From the NCBI RefSeq assembly GCF_036057275.1, contig NZ_CP107945.1:2542001-2606000 (forward strand): a DNA stretch of 64,000 bases, in the 5' to 3' direction. The notes under the pieces were generated by a model, which was not told where the DNA came from, did not search any database, and worked only from the letters and a program-made list of their open reading frames with translations. This stretch comes from Streptomyces sp. NBC_00390 (GTDB lineage Bacteria > Actinomycetota > Actinomycetes > Streptomycetales > Streptomycetaceae). Below, piece after piece: positions 43,742-52,430 of the stretch. Each line of letters starts with the position of its first letter. Positions within the stretch are counted from its first letter, which is position 1. The position numbers and the translations under genes are program-made.

Positions 43742-43767
43742 AAAAAACCCCTCGCGGGTGCGAGAGG
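43742..43767 (-). terminator. Terminator hairpin in the cimA leader (candidate attenuator)
   Basis: On the minus strand CCTCTCGC-ACCC-GCGAGGGG is followed by six T residues. It lies about 100 nt upstream of the cimA start. No other minus-strand gene lies between it and the divergent gene at 44032, so it is within the cimA leader. The 3' arm can pair instead with CCCCTCGCGG at 43800-43809. Confidence 0.7.
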
Positions 43768-43822
43768 TCTGCGCGCGGGTCTGGGGCACGGTGCCGCTGC
43801 CGCGAGGGGATACGTCCACGGT

Positions 43823-43864
43823 TCAGCGGTCACTGCGGACCGGCGCGCTGCTGCCGATAATCAT
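43823..43864 (-). CDS. Candidate leader peptide MIIGSSAPVRSDR of cimA
   Basis: A 13-codon frame ATG ATT ATC ... TGA ending 56 nt before the terminator hairpin. An in-frame GTG 15 nt upstream gives an 18-residue form with LSFAMII. The two adjacent Ile codons, one of them the rare ATT, would suit control by isoleucine supply. No ribosome binding site is evident, so leaderless translation would be needed. Confidence 0.4.
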   Translation of the reverse strand: MIIGSSAPVRSDR

Positions 43865-44031
43865 GGCGAACGAGAGCACATCGGCAGTCTGCCACAGGTG
43901 CGCGCCCATCTGGACATCGGTCTCAGGATGCGGGCAGCGCGGGCCGCCGCACACCCGCCCGCGAAGGCAGCCGGGGTGCGCACCCGATCGGCGGGCAGGA
44001 GAACCCCGGACGCCGGTGGTATGGGAACGAG

Positions 44032-44931
44032 GTGAACTCACCACCGCCCGGCGGACCTCCGACCGGCCCTCCGACACAGCCGCCCGCCCGCGAGCCCGCA
44101 CGCCGGCTGCCCCGTCGACGCCTTGCCGTGATCATCGGTGCGGCGGTGCTCGGCCTCGGGCTCGTGTCGGCCGCTCTGACGCGCGTCGGCGGCCCGGACG
44201 ACTCCGACACCGCCGGCAGCATCGCCCGCTCCCCTTCACCGACCGGTTCGGCGGCCGACGGGGCGGCAGCCCGGCGGCTGGCCTCCAGGGTGGCTCTGAC
44301 CCCTGCGGACTGGGGGCCCGGCTTCATCCGGAGCACGCGGTACGAGACCGCCCCGGTGGCCGAGTCCGTGGTCCTGTTGACCTGCGAGTGGTCCAGCCGC
44401 GCTGTCCGGGCGGGCACGGTGGCCTCCGTCTCGAGGAGCGTCCACGAGGTCGCGTCCGGTCTCTCGGCGACGTCCGAGGTGCGCGTGTTCGACGACGAGG
44501 ACACGGCGCAGACGTATGTGACCGACGTGCGGGACGGCATCCGCCGCTGTCCGGCGCAGCACCGCGACCGTGAGCGCTGGGTGGACGTACGCACGACGCC
44601 GTCCCCACAGGTACCCGGCTTCGACGAGATCGTCGCCGAGGAGGGCAGACAGGTCGCCGCCGAGGACGGGACGCGGACGGACCGTGTCTACGTCCTCCTC
44701 ACCGCGCGCGCGGACGCGACGGTGCTCACCGCGAGCGCCGGCGGGCAGACGGATGCGCTGAGGAAGATCCGCGAGCAAGCGGCCGACGGGCTCAGGAAGA
44801 TGCAGAAGCGGCTGGCCCAGGGGCCGGGCGCGATCGCCATGCGCCCGGCACGGCCGTCGCCCTCGGGGCGGGGCCAGGGCCCCCTTCCGGGGGATGGGGG
44901 CGTCAACCCGGGAGCAAGCCGTCCGCGATGA
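44032..44931 (+). CDS. Single-pass membrane protein with extracellular sensor-like domain
   Basis: A 299-aa protein: a proline-rich cytosolic N terminus (1-20), basic RRLPRRR, one transmembrane helix at about 31-50, a Ser/Thr/Pro linker and an extracytoplasmic domain about 75-265 of the PknH-sensor or lipoprotein-sensor kind (LTPADWGPGF, two cysteines at CEW and RCPAQ probably disulphide-linked). Starts at GTG 44032. Its 3' end overlaps the convergent TetR gene by 29 bp. Function unknown. Confidence 0.78.
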   Translation: MNSPPPGGPPTGPPTQPPAREPARRLPRRRLAVIIGAAVLGLGLVSAALTRVGGPDDSDTAGSIARSPSPTGSAADGAAARRLASRVALTPADWGPGFIRSTRYETAPVAESVVLLTCEWSSRAVRAGTVASVSRSVHEVASGLSATSEVRVFDDEDTAQTYVTDVRDGIRRCPAQHRDRERWVDVRTTPSPQVPGFDEIVAEEGRQVAAEDGTRTDRVYVLLTARADATVLTASAGGQTDALRKIREQAADGLRKMQKRLAQGPGAIAMRPARPSPSGRGQGPLPGDGGVNPGASRPR

Positions 44932-45508
44932 ACTCCCGCACGTGGGCGAGAACCTGGGCCCGGCCCGTGCCCGGTACCCCGACCGCGACATGAACGCTGA
45001 ATCCGTCGAGCAGGGCCCGCAGCCTGGCTGCGAAGCGGTCCGGGTCCACGGACCGGAACTCCCCGCGTGAGACGCCCTCGGCCAGCAGCGCCACGAGGTC
45101 ACGGTGCCACGCGCCCTCGATGGCGGCCTGGCGGTTCCGGGCGTCGTCGTCCGCGTTCTGCGACCGGTTCCAGACCTCGAGCCAGAGCGTCCAGTGCGGG
45201 TCGCGCGGCCCGTCGGGGACGTACAGACCGACGTACGCCTCGAGCCGCTCGTGCGCCGGTGCCTGGCGGGAGAGCAGCGCGCTGCGCTCCGCGCCGAGGC
45301 GGCCCTCGCTCCACTCCAGTGTCTGGAGCAGCAGCTCGTCCTTGGTGCGGAAGTAGTAGAGCAGATGACCGCTGCTCATACCGACCTCACGCCCGAGCCC
45401 GGCCATGGTCAGCCCGTCGAGCCCGCGCTCGGCGATCGTGTCCATGGCTGCGGCGAGCAGCGCCTCACGGGGCGGGGCGACATTGCGACGTCGGGCCGCG
45501 GGGGTCAT
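44903..45508 (-). CDS. TetR-family transcriptional regulator
   Basis: A 201-aa TetR protein: helix-turn-helix about residues 15-62 (GLDGLTMAGLGREVGMSSGHLLYYFRTKDELL pattern) and a C-terminal BetI-like ligand domain (WLEVWNRSQNADDDARNRQ). BetI-like TetR regulators are often found with nitrogen or polyamine genes; the agmatine deiminase and urease-like genes downstream-upstream on the same strand are likely targets. ATG 45508. Confidence 0.9.
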   Translation of the reverse strand: MTPAARRRNVAPPREALLAAAMDTIAERGLDGLTMAGLGREVGMSSGHLLYYFRTKDELLLQTLEWSEGRLGAERSALLSRQAPAHERLEAYVGLYVPDGPRDPHWTLWLEVWNRSQNADDDARNRQAAIEGAWHRDLVALLAEGVSRGEFRSVDPDRFAARLRALLDGFSVHVAVGVPGTGRAQVLAHVREFIADGLLPG

Positions 45509-46045
45509 GCGGCGGCCTCCGGGGGCGGTGGTTTCACTCGTACGTTCTACCTGATGTGCGGCGGCCGTCGTCGGTGATGCTCCAACCTGCCTCGGACATC
45601 TCCTTGCGCAGGGCGCGTACCGCCTCGTGGACGCGTCGCGGTCCGCCGGCGCCGCGTTCGCGGAGACGTTCGACTCCAGGCGCCCGATCCCGCAGACCTC
45701 CGCGACGACGAGGTGCACGTCGGGCTCGGGGAGCCGGGCATGGCCGAAGGCTGTCAACGCCCGCCGCGCCCCCCTCCAGGGGACATCGGACCGTCGGCCG
45801 CCGCGCCCGGACTGCCGGAACTCCACCGAGACTTTCCGGTCAGGCCTCTGTCCCGCAGGCCGAAACGGGTGCATGCTGTGCGCACCTCGCCCGGGGAGCC
45901 GGAACCCGGGCGCTGCCTGCCGACCCTCCCGGCTCCCCACGGGAGGGCCGACAATCTGCCCACGGCCGGGACGAGGCCGGCCACTGCTGTCGGTGCCCAT
46001 CCCCGCAGGGGAACCACGTGGTGCACCCGGGCGGGCCGGCTGCCG
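45509..46045. other. 537-bp gap upstream of the tetR gene, possible gene remnant
   Basis: No intact gene is convincing. On the minus strand two frames read protein-like in succession: VHLVVAEVCGIGRLES (about 45670-45717) and, one frame shifted, VHEAVRALRKEMSEAGWS (about 45580-45633) ending near 45536. This looks like a small gene broken by a frameshift, but in GC-rich DNA it may be chance. Confidence 0.35.
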
Positions 46046-47068
46046 TCACACGGCGCCCACCCTCGGCTGCTGCTGTGTGATGCAGTGAATGCCTCCCCCG
46101 CCTGCGAAGATCGCCCGCGCGTCGACCAGCGTCACCGTCCGCCCGGGGTACAGCCGACGGAAGATGCCCGCCGCGATCTCGTCGCGAGGGTCGTCGAAGG
46201 CGCACAGGACCACACCACCGTTGCAGACGTAGTGGTTGATGTACGAGTAGTCGACCCACTCGCCGTCCTCGTCGCGCAGCACCGTCGGCGCCGGGACCTC
46301 GACCACCTCCAGACGGCGGCCTTTCGCGTCCGTCCGGGACGCGAGGAGCTCGACGTTCGCCTTGCAGAGCTCGTGGTCGGGGTGGGACGGGTCGGGCTGG
46401 GTGTGGGCGACCACGACGCCCGGGCCGGCGAAGGCGGCGACGATGTCGACATGGCCCCGGGTGCCGTACATGCCGTAGTCGCCGCTCAGGCCGCGCGGCA
46501 GCCAGATCGCCTTTGTCGTGCCGAGGCGCGCGTGGATCTCGGCCTCGACCTCCTGGCGGCTCCAGCCGGGGTTGCGTTCGGGCCCGAGCTGGACCGTGTC
46601 GGTGAGCAGGACCGTGCCCTCGCCGTCGACGTGGATCGCGCCGCCCTCGTTGACCAGCGGTGACGGGTGGACCGGGACCCCGGCGAGGTCGGCGACATGG
46701 CGGGCGATCTTCTCGTCGTGATCCCAGCGCGCCCAGTCCGCCGCCCCCCAGCCGTTGAACACCCAGTCCACGGCGGCCAGTTGCAGGCCGTCGGTGACGA
46801 AGGTGGGGCCGATGTCGCGCATCCACGCGTCGTCCAGGTCCCGCTCGACGACGTCGGTGTCCGCTCCGAGGAGTGCGCGCGCGGAGTCCGACTGCCCGGT
46901 GCCCACGACCATCGTCACGGGCTCGAAGCGGCGTACGGCACGAGCGACGCAGGCCCACGCGTGACGGGCCTCGGCCAGTTCCGCCTCGTCCGTGAATGTG
47001 GGGTTGGGGCCGGGCCAGGCCATCCAGGTGCGCTCGTGCGGGGACCACTCGGGCGGCATACGGAACAT
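46046..47068 (-). CDS. aguA: Agmatine deiminase
   Basis: A 340-aa guanidine-modifying enzyme of the peptidylarginine/agmatine deiminase family, converting agmatine to N-carbamoylputrescine and ammonia. Motifs: MPPEWSPHERTWMAWP (4-19), DDAWMRDIGPTFV with the substrate-binding acids, LVNEGGAIHVDGEG, the HVDIVAAF histidine, and the catalytic C329 in GGGGIHCITQQQP. It lies 26 bp downstream of the ureC-like gene, so the two form one transcription unit dealing with amidine or urea-type nitrogen. Confidence 0.93.
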   Translation of the reverse strand: MFRMPPEWSPHERTWMAWPGPNPTFTDEAELAEARHAWACVARAVRRFEPVTMVVGTGQSDSARALLGADTDVVERDLDDAWMRDIGPTFVTDGLQLAAVDWVFNGWGAADWARWDHDEKIARHVADLAGVPVHPSPLVNEGGAIHVDGEGTVLLTDTVQLGPERNPGWSRQEVEAEIHARLGTTKAIWLPRGLSGDYGMYGTRGHVDIVAAFAGPGVVVAHTQPDPSHPDHELCKANVELLASRTDAKGRRLEVVEVPAPTVLRDEDGEWVDYSYINHYVCNGGVVLCAFDDPRDEIAAGIFRRLYPGRTVTLVDARAIFAGGGGIHCITQQQPRVGAV

Positions 47069-47094
47069 GTATCAGTCCTCGGGTCTGTTTCGGT

Positions 47095-48777
47095 CTACAA
47101 GAAGTAGAGGCGGTTGAGGGAGACCGAGTCGGCGGGCTCGGAGCGCAGCGGGTCGCCGTCGAGGGTGACCAGGCCCGTGCGGCCGTCCACCGAGACGTCG
47201 CCGATGCGGGAGTTGAGCAGCAGATCGCCCGGTCCGATGCCCCGCGTACCGCGTACGGCCACCCGGCGCCGCCGGGTCGGCATCCGGTCGGAGCCGAGAT
47301 CGACGGCGGCCTGCGCCACGAAGGCGACGGAGATGTCGGCCGGGGTGGCGCCGTACGCGCCGAACTGCGGGCCGAGCACCAGCGGTTCGCAGGTGTCGGT
47401 CGCGGCGTTCGGGTCGCCCACGACCCCGTACGCAGGGAAGCCCGATTTCAGCACCAGTTGCGGCTTGGCGCCGAAGAACTCCGGCCGCCACAGCACGATG
47501 TCGGCCATCTTGCCCACCTCGATGGAGCCGATCTCGTGCGCGAGGCCGTGGGCGATGGCGGGGTTGACGGTCAGCTTGGCCATGTAGCGCAGGACCCGCG
47601 CGTTGTCGTCGTGCGCTCCGTCGCCTTCCATGGGGCCGCGTTCGGCCTTCATCTTTCCGGCCATGGCGAAGGTACGGCGTACGGTCTCGCCGGCGCGGCC
47701 CATGCCCTGGGCGTCGGACGAGGTGATGCCGATCGCCCCGAGGTCGTGCAGGACGTCCTCCGCGCCCATCGTCCCGGCCCTGATCCGGTCGCGGGCCATG
47801 GCGGCGTCGCCGGGCAGGTCGGTCTTGAGGTCGTGGACGGAGACGATCATGCCGTAGTGCTCGGCGACCGCGTCCCGCCCGAAGGGCAGGGTGGGGTTGG
47901 TGGAGGAGCCGATGACGTTCGGCACTCCCGCCATCTTCAGCACGTTCGGTACGTGTCCGCCGCCGCAGCCCTCGATGTGGAAGGCGTGGATCGTACGGCC
48001 ATCGAGGACGCGCAGGGTGTCCTCGACGGAGAGACACTCGTTCAGGCCGTCGCTGTGCAGCGCCACTTGGACGTCGTGGTCCTCGGCGACGCGCAGCGCC
48101 GTGTCCAGCGCCCGGGTGTGCGCGCCCATGTCCTCGTGGACCTTGAAGCCGGATGCCCCTCCCTCGGCCAGCGCTTCGACGAGCGGGGCCGGGTCGGAGG
48201 ACGAACCGCGGCCCAGGAAGCCGATGTTGACGGGCCAGGCGTCGAAGGCGTTGAAGGCGTGCCTCAGCGCCCAGGGCGAGTTGACGCCGACGCCCCACAC
48301 CGGGCCGAACTCCTGGCCGATGACGGTGGTGACGCCGGAGGCCAGCGAGGCCTCCATGATGCGGGGCGACAGCAGATGGACGTGGGTGTCGACGGCGCCC
48401 GCGGTCGCGATCAGTCCCTCGCCGGAGACGATGGACGTGCCCGTGCCGACGACGACGTCCACGCCGTCGAGGGTGTCCGGGTTGCCGGCCCGCCCGATCG
48501 CGTGGATGCGGCCTTCACGGATGCCGACGGAGACCTTGCGGATGCCCTGAACGGCGTCGATGACAAGGACGTTGCTGATGACGACGTCGCAGGTCTCGCG
48601 TACGGCCGCGGCCTTGAGGTGCAGCCCGTCACGGGCGGTCTTGCCGAAGCCGGCCAGGAACTCGTCGCCCGGCTTCTGCGCGTCCGACTCGACGCGGACG
48701 ACGAGTCCCGAGTCACCGAGCACGACGCGGTCGCCGGCGCGGGGGCCGTGCACGGATGCGTATTCGTACGGGTCCAT
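47095..48777 (-). CDS. ureC: Atypical urease alpha-subunit paralogue
   Basis: A 560-aa UreC-family amidohydrolase. All nickel ligands are present: HVH (in DTHVHLLSP), carbamylated lysine K212 (GFKVHED), HSDGLNE, HIEGCGGGH and D in TSSDAQGMGR. In the mobile flap the normal VCHHL reads SVHDL: aligned without gaps, the flap cysteine (Cys319 of Klebsiella) is V314, with His320 kept as H315. HIHW is HVHL and HTD is HSDG. ATGA overlap with the fused gamma-beta gene. No ureDEFG genes are in the window. It may be a low-activity urease or act on another amide. Confidence 0.9.
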   Translation of the reverse strand: MDPYEYASVHGPRAGDRVVLGDSGLVVRVESDAQKPGDEFLAGFGKTARDGLHLKAAAVRETCDVVISNVLVIDAVQGIRKVSVGIREGRIHAIGRAGNPDTLDGVDVVVGTGTSIVSGEGLIATAGAVDTHVHLLSPRIMEASLASGVTTVIGQEFGPVWGVGVNSPWALRHAFNAFDAWPVNIGFLGRGSSSDPAPLVEALAEGGASGFKVHEDMGAHTRALDTALRVAEDHDVQVALHSDGLNECLSVEDTLRVLDGRTIHAFHIEGCGGGHVPNVLKMAGVPNVIGSSTNPTLPFGRDAVAEHYGMIVSVHDLKTDLPGDAAMARDRIRAGTMGAEDVLHDLGAIGITSSDAQGMGRAGETVRRTFAMAGKMKAERGPMEGDGAHDDNARVLRYMAKLTVNPAIAHGLAHEIGSIEVGKMADIVLWRPEFFGAKPQLVLKSGFPAYGVVGDPNAATDTCEPLVLGPQFGAYGATPADISVAFVAQAAVDLGSDRMPTRRRRVAVRGTRGIGPGDLLLNSRIGDVSVDGRTGLVTLDGDPLRSEPADSVSLNRLYFL

Positions 48778-49463
48778 CAGTTCTCCTCCGCTCCGAGATA
48801 GCCGCAGGCCGCTGCCCTGCGCAGGGCCTCCTCCCGCGCGCCGGGCGCATCCAGCGGGCCGTCGACCAGGCCCGCGAAGCCGATGGCGACACGGTCGCCG
48901 CCGATCGGCAGCAGTCCGACCTCGGCCTCACCGCCAGGGTCGAAGCGGACCGAGGAGCCGGCCGGGACGGCGAGCCGCATGCCGTACGCCGCGGCCCGGT
49001 CGAAGCGGAGCCGCGGGTTGGCCTCGAAGAAGTGGAAGTGCGAGGTGACGCTGACGGGCACGGTGGCGGTGTTGTTCACGCTCAGCGTGAGTGCCGGTTC
49101 GAGCTCGTCGTGGCCGGGCCCCGGCAGCAGCGCGCCCGGCGCGTGGGCGCCGAGTGTGCCGCCACCGATCGGGTCGCAGACGACGGCGAGCCGTGACCCG
49201 TCGTCGAAGACGGCCTCGACATGCACTTCGGTGACGACGTCGGCCACGCCCGGGAGCACGTCGTCGGGGCCGAGCACCGCACGGGCGGCGGCGATGGCCT
49301 CGGCGAGGCGCCGTCCGTCGCGGGCCGCCTCGCAGACGGTGTCCGCGATCAGCGCGGTCGCCTCGGGCACGTTGAGCCGCAGGCCGCGGGCCCGGCGTGC
49401 CCGCGCCAGCTCGGCTGCACCGAACAGCAGCAACCGGTCGCGTTCGGTCGGGGTCAGTCGCAC
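48777..49463 (-). CDS. ureAB: Fused urease gamma-beta subunit
   Basis: A 228-aa fusion. Residues 1-100 match the gamma subunit (MRLTPTERDRLLLFGAAELA, then NVPEATALIADTVCEAARDG), and residues 115-212 the beta subunit (PALTLSVNNTATVPVSVTSHFHFFEANPRLRFDRAAAYGMRL region). The fusion order is as in Helicobacter UreA and some actinobacterial second urease loci. GTG 49463 has AGGAGG 9 nt upstream. The stop overlaps ureC. Confidence 0.93.
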   Translation of the reverse strand: MRLTPTERDRLLLFGAAELARARRARGLRLNVPEATALIADTVCEAARDGRRLAEAIAAARAVLGPDDVLPGVADVVTEVHVEAVFDDGSRLAVVCDPIGGGTLGAHAPGALLPGPGHDELEPALTLSVNNTATVPVSVTSHFHFFEANPRLRFDRAAAYGMRLAVPAGSSVRFDPGGEAEVGLLPIGGDRVAIGFAGLVDGPLDAPGAREEALRRAAACGYLGAEEN

Positions 49464-49481
49464 GTCACCACACCTCCTGAT

Positions 49482-49605
49482 TTGAGCAGCACTCTAACAA
49501 CAGCAACAGTTTGACCGAAAGCCTTTGCGCTACATCAATTACACCCATTGACTTGGGTCGAGTTTTGACCCACATTGAACAGCACTCAATTAGAGCATCA
49601 CTCAA
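49482..49605. promoter_or_regulatory. Three related operator-like sites between ureAB and the permease gene
   Basis: TTGAGCAGCACTCTAA (49482-49497), TTGAACAGCACTCAA (49575-49589) and TTAGAGCATCACTCAAA (49590-49606) share GARCAnCACTC; the core GAG-N5-CTC is a short dyad. One site is by the ureAB start and two are in front of the permease gene. This region is AT-rich. A shared regulator, perhaps the TetR protein at 44903-45508, is likely. Confidence 0.6.
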
Positions 49606-49630
49606 ACAGTCGAGCGTCAGGGGCAGCCTC

Positions 49631-51052
49631 ATGCCGATGGAACAGCGCGGAGTCGACACCGTCCCCGAGGTGGAGCGCACCAGCACTCCGCGCGATCTCG
49701 TCTCGATCCTGCTCGGGTCGAACCTCTGTCTGGGGGTGATCGTCTTCGGGTGGCTCCCGGTCTCCTTCGGACTGGGACTGTGGCCCTCGCTCACCTCGGT
49801 CGTCGCCGGCACAGTGGTGGGCGTCGTGGTCACCGCGCCGCTCGCCCTCGTGTCACTGCGCACGGCGACCAATCTGTCCACGTCCAGCGGCGCCGCCTTC
49901 GGCGTGCGCGGCCGGCTCATCGGTTCGGTCGTCGGTCTGCTGCTCTCACTCGGCTACACCGCGCTGACGCTGTGGATCGGCGGGGACGTGATGATCGGGA
50001 CGCTGGCGCGCATCGCCGGGCTGCCGACCGGCGGCCTCGCCCACACCTTCGTCTACGCCCTGCTCGCCGCCTGCACCGTGGTCGGCGCGGTGTACGGCTA
50101 CCGGCTGCTGCTGCGCCTGAGCAAGGTGCTCGCGGTCGGTATGACCGGGCTGCTGCTGCTCGGTGTGATCGCCTACGCCCCTGACTTCACCACGGCCGCC
50201 TTGCCCGACACCCCGTATCTGCTCGGCTCCTTCTGGCCGACCTGGGGGCTGTCCGCCGTCGCCGCGGGCTTGAGCGGTCCGATCGCCTTCATCACGCTGC
50301 TCGGCGACTACACGCGCTACATCTCGCCGCAGCACCACAGTCCGCGGCGCGTGCTGCGCGCCACCGCCGCGGGGCTGGTCGCGGGCCTGCTCGTCCCCCA
50401 GCTCTTCGGTACGTTCACCGCGCTCGCGGCCCGCGCCTCGCCGGACTACGCGGGTCCGCTGGTCGCCGCCTCCCCCACCTGGTACCTGGTCCCCCTGCTG
50501 ATCACCGCGGCCGCGGGCTCGGTGGGCAACGCGGGCCTGATGCTGTACTCGATGGGCCTGGACCTGGACGCGATCCTGCCGCGTGCCACACGCACCCGGG
50601 CCACCCTCGTCGTCGCCGTCGTCGCGACCGCGTTCGTCTTCCTCGGCCACTTCGTCTGGGACGCACAGTCGGCGATGACGTCGTTCGTGCTGCTGCTGAC
50701 GGCGGTCGGCACACCATGGGCGGTGATCACACTGATCGAGCATGTGCGCTGCGGCGGCACGTACGACGCGGACGCCCTGCAGGTCTACAACCGCCGGGCG
50801 CGCGGCGGCGTCTACTGGTTCCGCGCGGGCTGGCACCCGCGCGCAGCCGGGTCCTGGGCGCTGGGCGCGGCGGTGGGTCTGAGTGCCGTCTCCACCCCGC
50901 TGTACGAGGGCCCGCTGCTCCCGCTGACGGGCGGCCTGGACTGCAGCTTCGTCCTGTCGGGGGTGGTGGGCGGTGCGGTGTACGTGGCCCTGGGCACCCG
51001 CAGGGCGAAGGCCCCGCAGCCTGCCTTTCAGGCTGCGGGGCCCGGGGTCTGA
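49631..51052 (+). CDS. NCS1-family nucleobase/allantoin-type permease
   Basis: A 473-aa membrane transporter with about 12 predicted helices and NCS1 (cytosine/purine/thiamine/allantoin) features: the first helix LGSNLCLGVIVFGWLPVSFGLG, GPIAFITLLGDYTRYISP in the middle, and GNAGLMLYSMGLDLDAILP later. It probably imports a nitrogenous ring compound or ureide by H+ or Na+ symport. I start it at ATG 49631 (AGGGG upstream) because the earlier in-frame region covers the operator sites. Divergent from the urease-like genes. Confidence 0.9.
   Translation: MPMEQRGVDTVPEVERTSTPRDLVSILLGSNLCLGVIVFGWLPVSFGLGLWPSLTSVVAGTVVGVVVTAPLALVSLRTATNLSTSSGAAFGVRGRLIGSVVGLLLSLGYTALTLWIGGDVMIGTLARIAGLPTGGLAHTFVYALLAACTVVGAVYGYRLLLRLSKVLAVGMTGLLLLGVIAYAPDFTTAALPDTPYLLGSFWPTWGLSAVAAGLSGPIAFITLLGDYTRYISPQHHSPRRVLRATAAGLVAGLLVPQLFGTFTALAARASPDYAGPLVAASPTWYLVPLLITAAAGSVGNAGLMLYSMGLDLDAILPRATRTRATLVVAVVATAFVFLGHFVWDAQSAMTSFVLLLTAVGTPWAVITLIEHVRCGGTYDADALQVYNRRARGGVYWFRAGWHPRAAGSWALGAAVGLSAVSTPLYEGPLLPLTGGLDCSFVLSGVVGGAVYVALGTRRAKAPQPAFQAAGPGV
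51011..51041. terminator. Terminator inside the permease 3' end
   Basis: The perfect stem GCCCCGCAGCCTG (51011-51023 with 51029-51041) lies within the last codons of the permease gene; it also serves the convergent ilvE gene, which ends 6 bp from the permease stop. Confidence 0.85.
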
Positions 51053-51058
51053 ACCGTC

Positions 51059-52171
51059 CTACACGTCCCGGCCCAGCTGGTGGGTCCAGCCGTGGACGTC
51101 CTTCGCCTTGCCCGTCTGGATGTCCAGCAGCGCCTCGCGCAGCTTCAGCGTGACCTCGCCCGGCTGACCGTCCGACTGCTTCCACTCGCCGCTCGCGGAC
51201 TTGACCAGGCCGACCGGTGTGATGACCGCGGCCGTACCGCAGGCGAACACCTCGGTGAGCGAACCGTTCGCGGTGTCCTCGCGCCACTGGTCGATGGAGA
51301 TCCGGCCCTCCTCGGACTTGTAGCCGAGGTCCTCTGCGAGCTGGAGGAGCGAGTCACGGGTGATGCCGGCCAGCAGGGAGCCGGTGAGCTCGGGCGTGAC
51401 GATCCGCTGTGCCCCGTCCTCCTGGCCGTACACGAAGTACAGGTTCATGCCGCCCAGTTCCTCGACCCACTTGTGCTCCACGGCGTCGAGGTAGGCGACC
51501 TGGTCGCAGCCCTTCGCGGCGGCCTCTGCCTGGGCGAGCAGGGACGCGGCGTAGTTGCCGCCGGTCTTGGCGTCGCCCATGCCGCCGGGGACGGCGCGCA
51601 CGCGGTCCTCGGAGAGCCAGATGGAGACCGGCTTGACCCCGCCGGGGAAGTAGGCACCGGCGGGCGAGGCGATGACGATGAAGAGGTACTCGTTGGCGGG
51701 GCGCACGCCCAGACCGACCTCGGTCGCGATCATGAACGGACGCAGGTAGAGCGACTCCTCGCCGCCGTGCGCCGGAACCCACGCCCTGTCCTGCTGGACC
51801 AGCGCGTCACAGGCGGCGATGAAGGTCTCGACCGGCAGCTCGGGCATGGCGAGGCGCCGGGCGGACGCCTGGAAGCGCTTGGCGTTGGCCTCGGGGCGGA
51901 ACGTGGCCACCGAGCCGTCGGGGTGGCGGTACGCCTTGAGGCCTTCGAAGATCTCCTGCGCGTAGTGCAGGGTCATGTTGGCGGGGTCGATCGACAGCGG
52001 CGCGTACGGGACGAGCTCGGCGTCGTGCCAGCCACGCCCTTCGGTCCACTTGATCGTGACCATGTGGTCGGTGAAGTAGCGGCCGAATCCGGGGCTGGCC
52101 AGGATCGCCTCGCGCTCCGCGTCGGACAGCGGGTGCGAGGAGGGCTTGAGCTCGATCGAGGGCGTCGTCAT
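51059..52171 (-). CDS. ilvE: Branched-chain amino acid aminotransferase
   Basis: A 370-aa fold-type IV PLP enzyme, the last step in Val, Leu and Ile synthesis and the first in their breakdown. The PLP lysine is K202 in [14 protein letters not shown]; other motifs are [14 protein letters not shown] and [15 protein letters not shown] 52171 starts [10 protein letters not shown]; a possible -10 box is 100 bp upstream. Confidence 0.96.
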   Translation of the reverse strand: MTTPSIELKPSSHPLSDAEREAILASPGFGRYFTDHMVTIKWTEGRGWHDAELVPYAPLSIDPANMTLHYAQEIFEGLKAYRHPDGSVATFRPEANAKRFQASARRLAMPELPVETFIAACDALVQQDRAWVPAHGGEESLYLRPFMIATEVGLGVRPANEYLFIVIASPAGAYFPGGVKPVSIWLSEDRVRAVPGGMGDAKTGGNYAASLLAQAEAAAKGCDQVAYLDAVEHKWVEELGGMNLYFVYGQEDGAQRIVTPELTGSLLAGITRDSLLQLAEDLGYKSEEGRISIDQWREDTANGSLTEVFACGTAAVITPVGLVKSASGEWKQSDGQPGEVTLKLREALLDIQTGKAKDVHGWTHQLGRDV

Positions 52172-52270
52172 GAGTGCAGTGTCCTTCACCGGTTGTTGTG
52201 ACGGACCGCGCTCACGCCGCAGCTGATGCTTGGACGTCCGAGTTCTCCCGCGCGACACGGCCCACGTCCG

Positions 52271-52276
52271 ATTATC
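52271..52276 (-). promoter_or_regulatory. Possible -10 box of ilvE
   Basis: GATAAT on the minus strand, about 100 bp before ilvE, in a GC-rich context. No clear -35 at the right spacing. Confidence 0.35.
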
Positions 52277-52354
52277 GCGCGCGCAAAACCTTGGGGGGAA
52301 CGGTGTGAGTACGGCCCTGGATTGATGGTGGCACCCGGAGGCCGCACAGGAGAA

Positions 52355-52383
52355 GCCGCCGGGCGCTGAAGCGACCCGGCGGC
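52355..52383 (-). terminator. leuB terminator
   Basis: The stem GCCGCCGGG (52355-52363) pairs with CCCGGCGGC (52375-52383), 47 bp after the leuB stop. Confidence 0.7.
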
Positions 52384-52430
52384 GACTGGGGGTGCAGGGG
52401 CGAAGCCCCGATGGAATGCAGTCGGTCGGG

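Noticed and set aside
43640..43819. 60-codon N-terminal extension of cimA from GTG 43819
   Set aside because: It would cross the terminator hairpin and adds an arginine-rich sequence unlike the family; MTTKATDTQ at 43639 is the better start.
41765..44035. Very long plus-strand frame opposite cimA
   Set aside because: It is the antisense shadow of cimA; its protein has no recognisable motifs, whereas the minus strand encodes a complete citramalate synthase.
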